This document shows, in pieces, positions 1 to 8,500 of a stretch of DNA of 23,640 nt. Under the pieces are notes generated by a model. That model saw only the letters and a list, made by a program, of their open reading frames with translations, made no database searches and was not told where the DNA came from. Positions within the stretch are counted from its first letter, which is position 1. The number at the start of each line of letters is the position of its first letter. The DNA comes from Bacteroidales bacterium UBA1176 (GTDB lineage: Bacteria > Bacteroidota > Bacteroidia > Bacteroidales > WCHB1-69). The position numbers and the translations under genes were made by a program. The stretch is from NCBI GenBank assembly GCA_002311645.1, contig DBYW01000050.1, positions 83,785 to 107,424 of the forward strand, in the 5' to 3' direction.

Positions 1-597
1 ATGATTGAAATCGGCAGCTTTATCGGCATGGCAGCTCTCACACAGTCCGCCCTGACCATCAAGAATTGTGCTTGTGAGCATCTTGGCATCATCCCGTACA
101 CTTTTCATAAACTCGGCATAGACTTTGATATTGTAGATGATGACATTGTGATTCACGAGCAGGAGTGTTACGAGGTGGAGACGAATATGGACGGCTCCAT
201 CCTTACGATTGCGGATGCGCCGTGGCCTGGTTTTACCCCCGACCTGATCAGTATAGCCCTTGTCACAGCTATTCAGGCCAAGGGCAGCGTGCTCATCCAT
301 CAGAAGATGTTTGAAAGCCGCCTCTTCTTTGTCGACAAGTTGCAGTCCATGGGAGCTCAAATTACCCTTTGCGATCCGCACCGTGCCATCGTCATTGGAT
401 TGCAGCGCCAGAAACAGTTGCGCGCCACGGTGATGGCTTCTCCTGATATTCGTGCGGGCGTTTCCCTGCTCATTGCGGCACTTTCTGCGAAAGGTACCAG
501 CATTATCCAGAATGTCGAGCAAATCGACCGCGGCTACCAAAACATCGTGGAACGCCTCAACGCACTCGGCGCACAGATTGGGAGAATAGGCCTTTGA
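1..597 (+). CDS. murA: UDP-N-acetylglucosamine 1-carboxyvinyltransferase (MurA), C-terminal part, cut by window start
   Basis: MurA transfers enolpyruvate from PEP to UDP-GlcNAc, the first committed cytoplasmic step of peptidoglycan synthesis. About 198 residues are visible, roughly the last half of a protein usually 420-435 residues long. The reading frame is open from base 1, so the ATG there is probably an internal methionine (it precedes the EIGSFIGMAALT stretch). Visible family features are PGFTPD at residues 76-81, whose Asp81 matches the catalytic aspartate of the family, the segment FESRLFFVDKLQSMGAQI, and the DIRAG motif at 150-154 in the C-terminal lobe. The protein ends with the usual VERLNALGAQI region. 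The true start and the PEP-binding cysteine/aspartate loop lie upstream of the window. The family assignment is secure; the missing N-terminus cannot be judged. Confidence 0.95.
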   Translation: MIEIGSFIGMAALTQSALTIKNCACEHLGIIPYTFHKLGIDFDIVDDDIVIHEQECYEVETNMDGSILTIADAPWPGFTPDLISIALVTAIQAKGSVLIHQKMFESRLFFVDKLQSMGAQITLCDPHRAIVIGLQRQKQLRATVMASPDIRAGVSLLIAALSAKGTSIIQNVEQIDRGYQNIVERLNALGAQIGRIGL

Positions 598-699
598 TCG
601 TTGGCTGTGAATCGAATACGTCGCGATAAACAAATCTACCAAGCTCTTACCCCTGACAGGGCTGCTCAAGAAAAAAACAATTAATTATATAAATCCCTA

Positions 700-1485
700 A
701 TGCAAATCACCGGCATCATCACGACCCTGAACGAGGCCAAGAACATCGAGGCCTGCATTCGCTCGCTGCAACGCGTGTGCGATGAGGTTGTGGTTGTGGA
801 TTCCTACAGCAAAGACAATACGGTGGAATTGGCAAAGGCGGCTGGAGCCAAGGTCTATGTGAATGAGTACATTGGCGATGGGCTTCAGAAGAACCTCTGT
901 CTGCCGTATGCCTCGAATGTCTGGGTGCTCAGCATCGATGCCGACGAGCGGCTCGCCGACGAATTGGTGGAGGTGATACGTAATATGGATTTTGAGCATA
1001 CCCCGTACGACGGTTTCGCTTTGCGCCGCCGCAACTACATTGGTGAGCGGTGGGTGAAATGCTGCCGCTGGTATCCCGACTATCTGGTGCGCCTATTCCG
1101 AAAGAACAAGTTGTGTTTTGCCGAGCTGAAGCAGCATGCCTTTGTGCCGGAAACCAACACTTGCAAATTGAAGGCAGACCTGATCCACTATCGGTACAAG
1201 AATTATGACCAGCTTTTTGCCAAGCCGGAGCGGAACTACAGTACGCGAGGGGCGAAGATTCTCTTTCTGAAAGGGAAAAAAGCCAATGCCTTCTCGCCAT
1301 TTTTCCACGGTTTTGCCGCCTTTGTCGTGAATTACCTGTTCAGAGGGGGAATCCTCGGTGGTCTCGACGGCTATGTGCTCTCCAAGGCCGTGGCACACAA
1401 TAGTTTCCTTAAATATGCCAAGTTGCTCGAGTATCAGCGAGACCCCTCCGTGCGCGATGCCGAAGACTGGGACTCCGTCTGGTGA
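700..1485 (+). CDS. Family 2 glycosyltransferase, WaaE/KdtX-like
   Basis: This is a cytoplasmic, membrane-associated inverting glycosyltransferase of the GT2 fold, probably acting in lipopolysaccharide core or other surface glycan assembly. The N-terminus shows the nucleotide-sugar binding pattern TTLNEAKNIEACIRSL (residues 8-23), then VVVDSYSKDNT and the metal-binding SIDADERL block, with the DxD aspartates at residues 80 and 82. WYPDYLVRLFRK (from residue 124) is typical of the WaaE/KdtX branch rather than of GT2 enzymes in general. At 261 residues it has that branch's usual length. The gene starts 102 bases after murA and has no recognisable sugar-gene cluster around it, so the donor and acceptor cannot be inferred. 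The fold is confident; the exact role is open. Confidence 0.88.
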   Translation: MQITGIITTLNEAKNIEACIRSLQRVCDEVVVVDSYSKDNTVELAKAAGAKVYVNEYIGDGLQKNLCLPYASNVWVLSIDADERLADELVEVIRNMDFEHTPYDGFALRRRNYIGERWVKCCRWYPDYLVRLFRKNKLCFAELKQHAFVPETNTCKLKADLIHYRYKNYDQLFAKPERNYSTRGAKILFLKGKKANAFSPFFHGFAAFVVNYLFRGGILGGLDGYVLSKAVAHNSFLKYAKLLEYQRDPSVRDAEDWDSVW

Positions 1486-1543
1486 ACCGACTTCTCCAAG
1501 TATTGACGATATATTATTTTTACAAACTTAAATTATCACTGTT

Positions 1544-2548
1544 ATGAAAAAGTTATTATTATCTTTGACAATAATCTTCTCCATGTCGCTGCTTACGGCG
1601 CAAGTGCCTTTGTACAACGGCAGCTTTGAGAATTGGTCAGGTTCCGCCTCCACCCAACAGCCTAATGGCTGGACGACCGCTCTGGTGGGCAATGTGGTGA
1701 CCGAGGTGTTCGGCGTGCAAGTGCCCATTCCCGTGAACACCTACTTTGGCAGCATGGATGCGGATGCCCACAGTGGCTCATACGCTCTGAAATTACAGCC
1801 TGCCACTGTTGGCATACCAGGCACGCAGTACAGTATGAATTTCCCCGGCATTGCGCAGTTGGGTATTGCCGAAGGTTTCAACATCCCCTTGCAGGCTATC
1901 CTCGATTTGGCATCGATACTCACCGACACTACAGGATCCGCCAATCCGGGTGATATCGATCCGACTGTGTTAGCTTCCCTGGCCCAGGTGTTCGCTCCCG
2001 GCGACTCCTGCTCCAAGACTCCACAATCCATTAACTTCTGGATGAAATTCGCTCCACAGGGGGAAGACGTGGTGCAAGTTATTGGCTATTCCAAAATCAA
2101 CGGACAACCCGTGAGCTATGCGGAGGCTTCCATCGACCAGCCGGCCAACGATTACACCTATGTCTCTATCCCCTTCGATGCACCGGGACAGCCTTGCGAT
2201 AGCCTGCTCTTCATCATTATGGCCGGCAATTTCGGCTCGGCAGATCTGAACACCGTGATGATCGTGGACGATGTGACCTTTACACCGGGAGTGGTGGGCG
2301 TTGCCGAGCGTGACGTGCCTCAATTCCACACCTATCCCAACCCTGCCACCGACTACGTGCGTGTGGCTCCGTCGATCACGGAACCCTACCGCTGCCAAGT
2401 GCTCGACATGGAAGGCCGGCTGCTGCGCGTGGTTGAGTCCAACGGAGAACAAAGCACCGTTGATGTCAGCGACTTGGCTCGCGGTGTCTATACCCTCAGA
2501 ATGGAACAGCAGGGCAAGGTGAGCAACCATAAAGTTGTGGTTCGCTAA
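1544..2548 (+). CDS. Secreted protein with jelly-roll-like N-terminal region and T9SS type A sorting domain
   Basis: A 334-residue exported protein of unknown function. Residues 1-19 form a typical signal peptide (MKKLLLSLTIIFSMSLLTA) with likely cleavage after TA. The mature part opens with NGSFENW and contains GWTT, SGSYALKL, a FWMKFAP strand and VDDVTF near residue 247, a layout common to beta-sandwich modules of carbohydrate-binding or PCMD type; no catalytic site is visible. Residues about 260-334 are a T9SS type A C-terminal sorting domain: YPNPATDYVRV, then VLDMEGRLL, LARGVYTLRM and the terminal KVVVR. It is therefore probably exported through the Sec and type IX pathways to the cell surface or medium. 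An AT-rich leader (1486-1543) precedes it with only a weak TATTTTTA -7-like box at 1515. The N-terminal fold assignment is tentative. Confidence 0.82.
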   Translation: MKKLLLSLTIIFSMSLLTAQVPLYNGSFENWSGSASTQQPNGWTTALVGNVVTEVFGVQVPIPVNTYFGSMDADAHSGSYALKLQPATVGIPGTQYSMNFPGIAQLGIAEGFNIPLQAILDLASILTDTTGSANPGDIDPTVLASLAQVFAPGDSCSKTPQSINFWMKFAPQGEDVVQVIGYSKINGQPVSYAEASIDQPANDYTYVSIPFDAPGQPCDSLLFIIMAGNFGSADLNTVMIVDDVTFTPGVVGVAERDVPQFHTYPNPATDYVRVAPSITEPYRCQVLDMEGRLLRVVESNGEQSTVDVSDLARGVYTLRMEQQGKVSNHKVVVR

Positions 2549-2560
2549 CATCCACTGGAA

Positions 2561-3502
2561 ATGAACCTGTGGCTCGCTCCGTTAGACGGAATCACAAATT
2601 ATCTTTTCAGAAACAGTCTATGCCGTCATTTTGGCGGCATAGACTGTTTTGTTACTCCTTTCATGCCCGTGCAGGAGCGTGCAAAACTTAATGTGTCCAA
2701 CTGGCGCGATATTTGGCCGAAGAATAACACTCTCAAGCCTGCGACACCCCAGCTGATGGGCAATGTGCCTGCACATTTTGTGGACACAATGCACTTGCTG
2801 CACCAAACTTATGGTTACACCTCTTTTAATTGGAACTTGGGCTGCCCTGTGGCGCAGGTTGTGCGCCGTCACCGTGGCTGCGGCCTGATGCCCGACACGG
2901 ACCGCGTGGAGGAGGTCGTGGCCACGGTCACTTCTCAAACGCCCTTCCGCTTTTCCATTAAGATGCGGCTTGGTCTTCACTCGCCCGACGAGGGCCTGCG
3001 CATCCTTGAAAGGTTAGAGTCTTATCCCCTTGACTATATCGTCATCCACCCGCGCTTGGGTGAGCAAATGTACGAGGGCGTGCCCGACTGGCACATGCTC
3101 GATGAGTTCTGCAAGCATACGCATCATCGCCTCGTCTACAGTGGTGACCTCAACTCCGTGGCCGACTATGTGCGATTGCAACAGCGCTATCCCGATATAC
3201 ACGATTGGATGTTGGGGCGCGGCATCTTGCGGAACCCATTCCTTGCAGAGGAGATTCGTGGCATGGACGCTAATGACCGTCGGTCGCGGTTTCTCAAATA
3301 TTACCAACACTTCGCCGCCGAGTTGCTGCCCCTGCGCCATGAGCGCGGCACGCTCCATAATTTCAAGGAATTATGGCACTATTGGCGCTATTTGACGTGC
3401 ATCTCCGATGAGCAATTAAGACAGTTGCTCCGTATTGACGACTGGGAACTTTTTTATGAAAGATCCTTGCAATTGATACAGGATGTTTGCCCTGACCTTT
3501 AA
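2561..3502 (+). CDS. dus: tRNA-dihydrouridine synthase (Dus family, DusC-like length)
   Basis: This is a flavin enzyme that reduces specific uridines in the tRNA D-loop to dihydrouridine. It is a TIM barrel of 313 residues, close to DusC. Visible signatures are LAPLDGITNYLFRN at the N-terminus (FMN-binding start of the barrel), the core NLGCPVAQVVRRHRGCGLM with the GCP cysteine at residue 95 and the catalytic-position cysteine at 107, then FSIKMRLG, IVIHPRLGEQMYEG, LVYSGDLNS and MLGRGILRNP, which line the flavin phosphate site. The start lies 12 bases after the preceding stop codon. Oddly, codons 17-30 encode a perfect 15-bp inverted repeat (2611-2649) without breaking the protein motif. Family membership is clear; which tRNA position it modifies is not. 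Confidence 0.93.
   Translation: MNLWLAPLDGITNYLFRNSLCRHFGGIDCFVTPFMPVQERAKLNVSNWRDIWPKNNTLKPATPQLMGNVPAHFVDTMHLLHQTYGYTSFNWNLGCPVAQVVRRHRGCGLMPDTDRVEEVVATVTSQTPFRFSIKMRLGLHSPDEGLRILERLESYPLDYIVIHPRLGEQMYEGVPDWHMLDEFCKHTHHRLVYSGDLNSVADYVRLQQRYPDIHDWMLGRGILRNPFLAEEIRGMDANDRRSRFLKYYQHFAAELLPLRHERGTLHNFKELWHYWRYLTCISDEQLRQLLRIDDWELFYERSLQLIQDVCPDL
2611..2649. repeat. Perfect 15-bp inverted repeat (hairpin) inside the dus coding region
   Basis: The left arm AAACAGTCTATGCCG (2611-2625) and right arm CGGCATAGACTGTTT (2635-2649) are exact reverse complements separated by a 9-base loop. The right arm is followed by T G T T, giving a short U-rich run after the stem. It starts 50 bases after the dus start codon and encodes part of a conserved FMN-binding segment. 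Its size and position would allow a stable mRNA hairpin early in the message. Whether it attenuates transcription, affects translation, or is accidental cannot be told from one sequence. Confidence 0.9.
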
Positions 3503-3526
3503 TCCTCGCCCTATTCCCTTTTTTTG

Positions 3527-3534
3527 TATTTTTG
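3527..3534 (+). promoter_or_regulatory. Bacteroidota -7 promoter box upstream of the BadF-type ATPase gene
   Basis: TATTTTTG matches the Bacteroidota -7 consensus TAnnTTTG and is followed by CAGCC. The next start codon lies 23 bases after the box, implying a leader of under about 20 bases. No good TTTG -33 element stands at the usual distance, so the assignment rests on the -7 box alone. Confidence 0.55.
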
Positions 3535-3557
3535 CAGCCAAACTATAACCTATCCAG

Positions 3558-4409
3558 ATGGCATACCATCTCCTCATAGATGCTGGTGCAACCAAGACTG
3601 CATTCGCCCTGCTCGCGAATGGAGATGTCATCATGCGGCATGACGGACGCGGCATTAATCCCAACTATTGCGCCGAGACCGATATCATGCAGGTGTTCGC
3701 TGACTTTGTGCCGAAGTGTCCGTCGGAAGATACTGTTGCGGAAATAAGATATTATGGGGCGGGATGTGCCTCTCCGCATAATGTCGCCTTTATGAAGGGA
3801 TTGATTTCTAAGTTCTTTCCGTATGCCAGTATTTGGGTCTATTCTGACCTGATGGCTGTCTGTCATGCCTTGAGCCGCGATGCCCGGGCCGTAGTCGCCA
3901 TTTTGGGCACAGGAGCTGCCGCATGTCTCTTCGACGGTACTGACATCGTGCGCATTGCTCCATCCGTGGGTTACATGCTGGGCGACGAGGGCAGTGGCAC
4001 CCACCTGGGTAAACAGCTGCTGACCGCCTATTTGCGGAATGGCTTGCCGCAGGAACTGGTCTGTGAATTGGAACGGGAATTCCAGTTTACGAAAGAATCG
4101 GTCATCCATCGCCTCTATCGGGAACCGGAGCCCAATCGATTTATGGCTTCGGTGGCCCCTTTTGTCCACGACCATCTTGACTGCCCCGCTGTCCATGATT
4201 TGGCCCTCGCTGCCTTTGGCGCATTCTTTTCCGCGAACAGGGCGTGCTTTAAGGACGAGACGCTTTTACCGTGGCGCCTTTCCGGTTCTGTGGCCTATCA
4301 TTTCCGCGACCTCGTGTGCGAGGCCGCCGCACAACACCATTGTTCAGTGGACGAAATCGTCGCCGCCCCGATGGATAAACTTGTCGATTTTTATAAAACT
4401 ATATCATAA
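3558..4409 (+). CDS. BadF/BadG/BcrA/BcrD-type ATPase, N-acetylglucosamine kinase-like
   Basis: A 283-residue member of the actin/sugar-kinase (ASKHA) superfamily, of the single-domain-pair type often annotated as an N-acetylglucosamine kinase. Visible motifs are LLIDAGATKTAFALL (phosphate-1 loop, residues about 5-19), VVAILGTGAAACLFDG (phosphate-2, about 111-126), GYMLGDEGSGTHLGKQLL (about 138-155) and the adenosine-site-like WRLSGSVAYHF near residue 240. It lacks the 2-hydroxyacyl-CoA dehydratase activator cysteines that would point to a radical-enzyme activator, and no dehydratase is nearby. Its stop overlaps the tsaE start by one base (TAATG), so the two are translationally coupled. A -7 box ends 23 bases upstream of the start. 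The kinase role is inferred from the family; the substrate is unproven. Confidence 0.83.
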   Translation: MAYHLLIDAGATKTAFALLANGDVIMRHDGRGINPNYCAETDIMQVFADFVPKCPSEDTVAEIRYYGAGCASPHNVAFMKGLISKFFPYASIWVYSDLMAVCHALSRDARAVVAILGTGAAACLFDGTDIVRIAPSVGYMLGDEGSGTHLGKQLLTAYLRNGLPQELVCELEREFQFTKESVIHRLYREPEPNRFMASVAPFVHDHLDCPAVHDLALAAFGAFFSANRACFKDETLLPWRLSGSVAYHFRDLVCEAAAQHHCSVDEIVAAPMDKLVDFYKTIS

Positions 4410-4819
4410 TGCAAGAAATCTTAGCATCGGAAAACCAGTTGGAACAAGTGGCCGAGGCAATTTTGAATGCCTATCCTGAAGAACGTGTCTTCGGCTTCTA
4501 TGGTGAGATGGGCGCAGGTAAAACTACGCTCATCAAGGCGATCTGTCAGACGCTCGGTGTTCGCGATGTTACCTCGTCGCCGACCTTCGCCATCATCAAT
4601 GAGTATTGGACGGAAGGCGGTGAGCCACTCTATCATTTTGATTTTTACCGTATTGATGAACCCGCTGATGCCTCACGCGTGGGCTTTGAAGACTATCTCT
4701 ACAGCGGCCATTATTGCTTTATCGAGTGGACCGAAAAGGTGGAGGAAATCCTCCAAGGCGATTTCATACCTGTCGTCATTGAACGGGTGGACGACGAAAC
4801 ACGGAAATTTAAGTTCTGA
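4409..4819 (+). CDS. tsaE: tRNA threonylcarbamoyladenosine biosynthesis ATPase TsaE
   Basis: TsaE (YjeE) is the small P-loop ATPase that drives turnover of the TsaB-TsaD complex making t6A at position 37 of ANN-decoding tRNAs. The 136-residue length is normal. The Walker A loop GEMGAGKTT sits at residues 32-40, SSPTFAIINEY follows as the switch-like segment, then YHFDFYRI, and FIEWTEKVEEIL carries the family's conserved Glu-Trp element. The start codon shares one base with the stop of the preceding kinase-like gene. The pairing with an upstream dihydrouridine synthase puts two tRNA-modification genes in one run. A full-length alanine dehydrogenase often follows tsaE in Bacteroidota (recollection); here the next gene is a shortened homologue. 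Confidence 0.95.
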   Translation: MQEILASENQLEQVAEAILNAYPEERVFGFYGEMGAGKTTLIKAICQTLGVRDVTSSPTFAIINEYWTEGGEPLYHFDFYRIDEPADASRVGFEDYLYSGHYCFIEWTEKVEEILQGDFIPVVIERVDDETRKFKF

Positions 4820-4876
4820 TTTTGGCGATGGATGCACGATGACGAACTTTAACTACAAACTCCTATTATTGCCACG

Positions 4877-5590
4877 ATGCACAACCTTGACCTATTATAT
4901 GGCGATGTCGGCTTAGCCACGCAAGAACAGCAGGTGCTGGTGGAAACTCCTGTGCGCGAATTGTCCGTTGGCTTTGTCAAGGACGAAGAACCTATTGGAG
5001 ACTTTGTGATCATGACGCCTGCCGCCGTGCAGTCGCTGGTGGATGACGACATACACGTCTATATGCAGCATGGTTTTTCGGCCGGGTCGGTATACAGCGA
5101 TGCCGATTATGCCGATGTGGGGGTGGAGTTTGTGGACGATTTCTATCTTCTGGCATCCACGGCGCGCGTCTTGGTGAAATTCCAGCCGTTCTCCCTGGAA
5201 CAAATCCTGTTGATGCGAGAGGAACAGGTTATCTTTTCCACACAGGATGCAGTGCACGTCAACAGGGATTATTTTGAAGCCCTGAATGCCAGACATGTTG
5301 CAGCGCTGGCAATGAATTTTATCGAGGACAAGAAGGGTGCCCGCATGACGGACCGCATACTCACCGAAACGTTGTCCATGACCGCCATGAACATCGCATT
5401 CTCCAATTTCTTGTTGCCGCTTGTGACAGAGTTGTCCACCAATACCCGTTTGCGTTTTGCCCTCCAAAAGCGTCCCGTCCTCATGGAAAGCGTATATTGC
5501 TATGCAGGATATGTTTGCCACAAGGAAATGGCTGATTTGCTGGAACTTCCTTATCGTGATATTGTTTCCCTGTGTTGGGAATTGAATTGA
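4877..5590 (+). CDS. Alanine dehydrogenase-like protein lacking the NAD-binding domain
   Basis: A 237-residue protein whose two halves resemble the N- and C-terminal parts of the substrate domain of Bacteroidota alanine dehydrogenases (about 400 residues). Matching blocks are FVIMTPAAVQSLV (residues 43-55, like the family's RVALTPEAV), YSDADYADVGVEFV, VLVKFQP with Lys101 at the position of the family's catalytic-site lysine, and LTETLSMTAMNIAFSNFLL (162-180, the helix leading into the Rossmann fold). The sequence then passes directly to a C-terminal SVYCYAGYVCHKEMADLLELPYRDI block. No GxGxxG loop exists anywhere. The arginine expected just before VALTP is absent. The gene lies 57 bases after tsaE and reads cleanly to its stop, so it is a retained short form rather than an obvious wreck. 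An enzymatic role is unlikely; regulation or a structural partner is possible. Homology is inferred by eye. Confidence 0.68.
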   Translation: MHNLDLLYGDVGLATQEQQVLVETPVRELSVGFVKDEEPIGDFVIMTPAAVQSLVDDDIHVYMQHGFSAGSVYSDADYADVGVEFVDDFYLLASTARVLVKFQPFSLEQILLMREEQVIFSTQDAVHVNRDYFEALNARHVAALAMNFIEDKKGARMTDRILTETLSMTAMNIAFSNFLLPLVTELSTNTRLRFALQKRPVLMESVYCYAGYVCHKEMADLLELPYRDIVSLCWELN

Positions 5591-5596
5591 TGGTGT

Positions 5597-8500
5597 ATGA
5601 GTAAAATATTGAATATGATATATATAAGAAACGTTGTTTTGTGGATGTCCCTTTCTTTCGTCCTACTATTGGCAGGATGGCCGGCTTTGATGTGGGCGAA
5701 CCCAGTGGATCCTGCGGATGCCAGAAGGGTGGCAGTGAACTTCTTTGCCAGAAAGGCGGAGATTTCCTTGCGCTCCGATGCTGCAACCATGGAGGCACAG
5801 TTGGTCTATACGGCCACTTTTTCGTCGGACAGATCTGGGAATGACGAAAACGCTTTCTATGTGTTTAACATAGCGGATGGTTTTGTGATGGTGGCAGCCG
5901 ACGACCGCGTGAGGCCGGTTCTGGCCTATTCGTTAGACGAATCTTTCTATGCGGAAGGAATGCCTGCCAATATACGATTCTTCATGGATGAATATGTGCG
6001 GGAGATAGCGCAGATATTGTCTGACCCCATGTTGGACAATTCTTTGGAGACCGAATGGCGGGCGGCTCTTTCTTTAAATGCCGATTTGAACCGCAATGTT
6101 ACGGTGATTTCACCCTTGCTGACCACGAGATGGAACCAGAACAGCTATTACAACAATATGTGTCCGGCCGATACTGCTGGCCCTAACGACCATACTTATG
6201 TCGGGTGCGTGGCTACCGCCATGGGACAAATTATGCGCTATTGGCAATATCCGACCACGGGTACGGGCAGCCACAGCTATGTGGCCAATAATTCGGTTGT
6301 CGGTTATGGCGACTATGGAACACTGAGTGCCGATTTTGCCAACACGACCTATCAATACAATATGATGCCCAACCAACTGACGGCGAACACCAGCGCGGTG
6401 CAGGTGAACGCCGTGGCTGAGTTGCTGTTCCATTGCGGTGTCAGTGTGGAGATGATGTACGGCCCGTTGGGCAGCGGCTCCTACTCCACCGATGTACCGA
6501 GTGCTCTGCAGACCTATTTCGGATATCCCTATTGTATGCGGGTGAAACGCTCCGATTATACCGCCGATGCTTGGACCCTCCTTGTTAAAACGGAATTGGA
6601 TCGTTTGCGTCCCGTCTATTACAATGGACAAGGTGATGCGGGTGGACACGCTTTTGTGTGTGATGGTTACGATGCTGACAACTACTTCCATTTCAACTGG
6701 GGATGGAGTGGTAATAACAACGGCTATTTCCTCCTCTCCAACCTCAATCCGTCGACATACGAGTTTAACTCCCAGCAGGCCGCTATCATCGGGGTGCGTG
6801 TGCCGCAGTCGGTGCAGGCCTGCCAAGGAATGGATTCCATTGCCGATATTGACGGCAATGTGTACCATACGGTTCAGGTGGGTCAGCAATGTTGGCTGCG
6901 TGAGAATATTCGAAGCACTCGCTATGCGGATGGCACACCTGTGGCGGCTTCCGTTTCGGATACGAGCTCCACACTGCCTTTTCGTTATGCGCCCGGCAAC
7001 GACACCGTCTTGGTGAGTGAGTACGGTTATTTGTACAATTGGCGTGCCGCGATGGGCAACAGTCCGAGCAGCACGTCGTCGCCCAGCGGTGTGCAGGGCA
7101 TCTGCCCGACAGGATGGCACTTGCCGAGCTACAGCGAGTTGCGCGACCTTCGGAATTTTATGGAATCGCAGGCTGCCTATCATTGTAACACCAGTGACAC
7201 CTCTACGGCGGCGGCCATGGCCTCCCAATGGGGATGGCATACCTCCTCCGTCTCTTGCGCACCTGGCAACAACCCGACTGCCAATAACGAAACAGGACTC
7301 ACACTGTGCCCCGCCGGACGTTTTTCAGCCGGGAATTATAGCGGGTTGGACTACTATTGCTATCTATGGTCCACAACCGAATATACTGCTGGCAAACCCA
7401 GAATCGTAAGACTTGCCTACAATGATGCAGAATTCAGCACCGGTTGGTATGCTAACAACAAACGCCTTGGATACTCTGTCCGCTGTGTTCGAGATATGTA
7501 TCTCTCCATCAATACATTATCAGTGTCTAATGTTAGTGATACCACGGCGATGTGCGGTGGTGTTGCAATGGTGTATGGCAGTGACTCTATCGTTGACAAG
7601 GGAGTGTGCTGGAGTAGTCAGAGCAGTTTTCCCACCTTGTCCGACTATTTTGTTTCTGACACTTCTGGAGCGGGGACATACTCTGTGACGATAACGGGAC
7701 TCCAACCTGGCACCACTTACTATGTCAGGGCATACGGCATTGACAACCACGGCCTTACCGCCTATGGAACCGTGATGTCTTTTACCACTACAGGCCAGAC
7801 TCCCTTCCGTTGCGGAATCTCAACCATCAGTGACTATGACGGGAATGTGTATCAAACCATTGCGATGGGTAGCCAGTGCTGGACACGGCAGAATATCCGC
7901 ACGACCCATTATGCAGACGGAAGCTCTATACCATTGAGCACAACCGACAATGACACCTCTCCGTGTCGCTATCTTCCCGATAACGACACAAATCTTGTTG
8001 AGGATTATGGCTATTTGTACAACTGGCTTGCGGTGATGCATGGTGATTCCAGCAGCGTATCCAATCCGAGTGGTGTGAAGGGGCTTTGTCCAGATGGATG
8101 GCACATACCCTCTTTTGTTGAATGGGAGCTGCTTTACACGACTCTGGTCAATACCGCCTCATATCATTGTGATGGCGGTGACACTTCCCAGGCTCGTGCT
8201 GTGGCCAGCACGACAGGATGGTATAGTTGCTCAGTCCCTTGCTCTCCTGGATATGCGCCTTCCGAGAATAATAACTCCGGCTTTAGCATCTATCCTGCAG
8301 GCTTCTATGCCAGCAATACGGCCTATAATAGAGGATATGAGTCCAGTTTCTGGTCCGCTACGGAATTTCAGGCGGAAAAACCATATATTGCTGTTATTCA
8401 ATATAATGTGGTTGAATTTTCCCCGTACTATTGTAGCAATTTTGTGAGTCCTGGCCGCTCGGTGCGCTGTGTGCGTGACACCGCAGAGCGCTCCTTGCCG

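Noticed and set aside
651..661. CCCTGACAGGG palindrome downstream of murA as a terminator
   Set aside because: The stem is only 5 bp with a one-base centre, too tight to fold, and no T-tract follows on the plus strand.
6110..7240. A 376-codon minus-strand open frame inside the C10 peptidase gene
   Set aside because: Same codon register as the peptidase, His/Arg/Ile-rich translation without domains; a shadow of codon choice.
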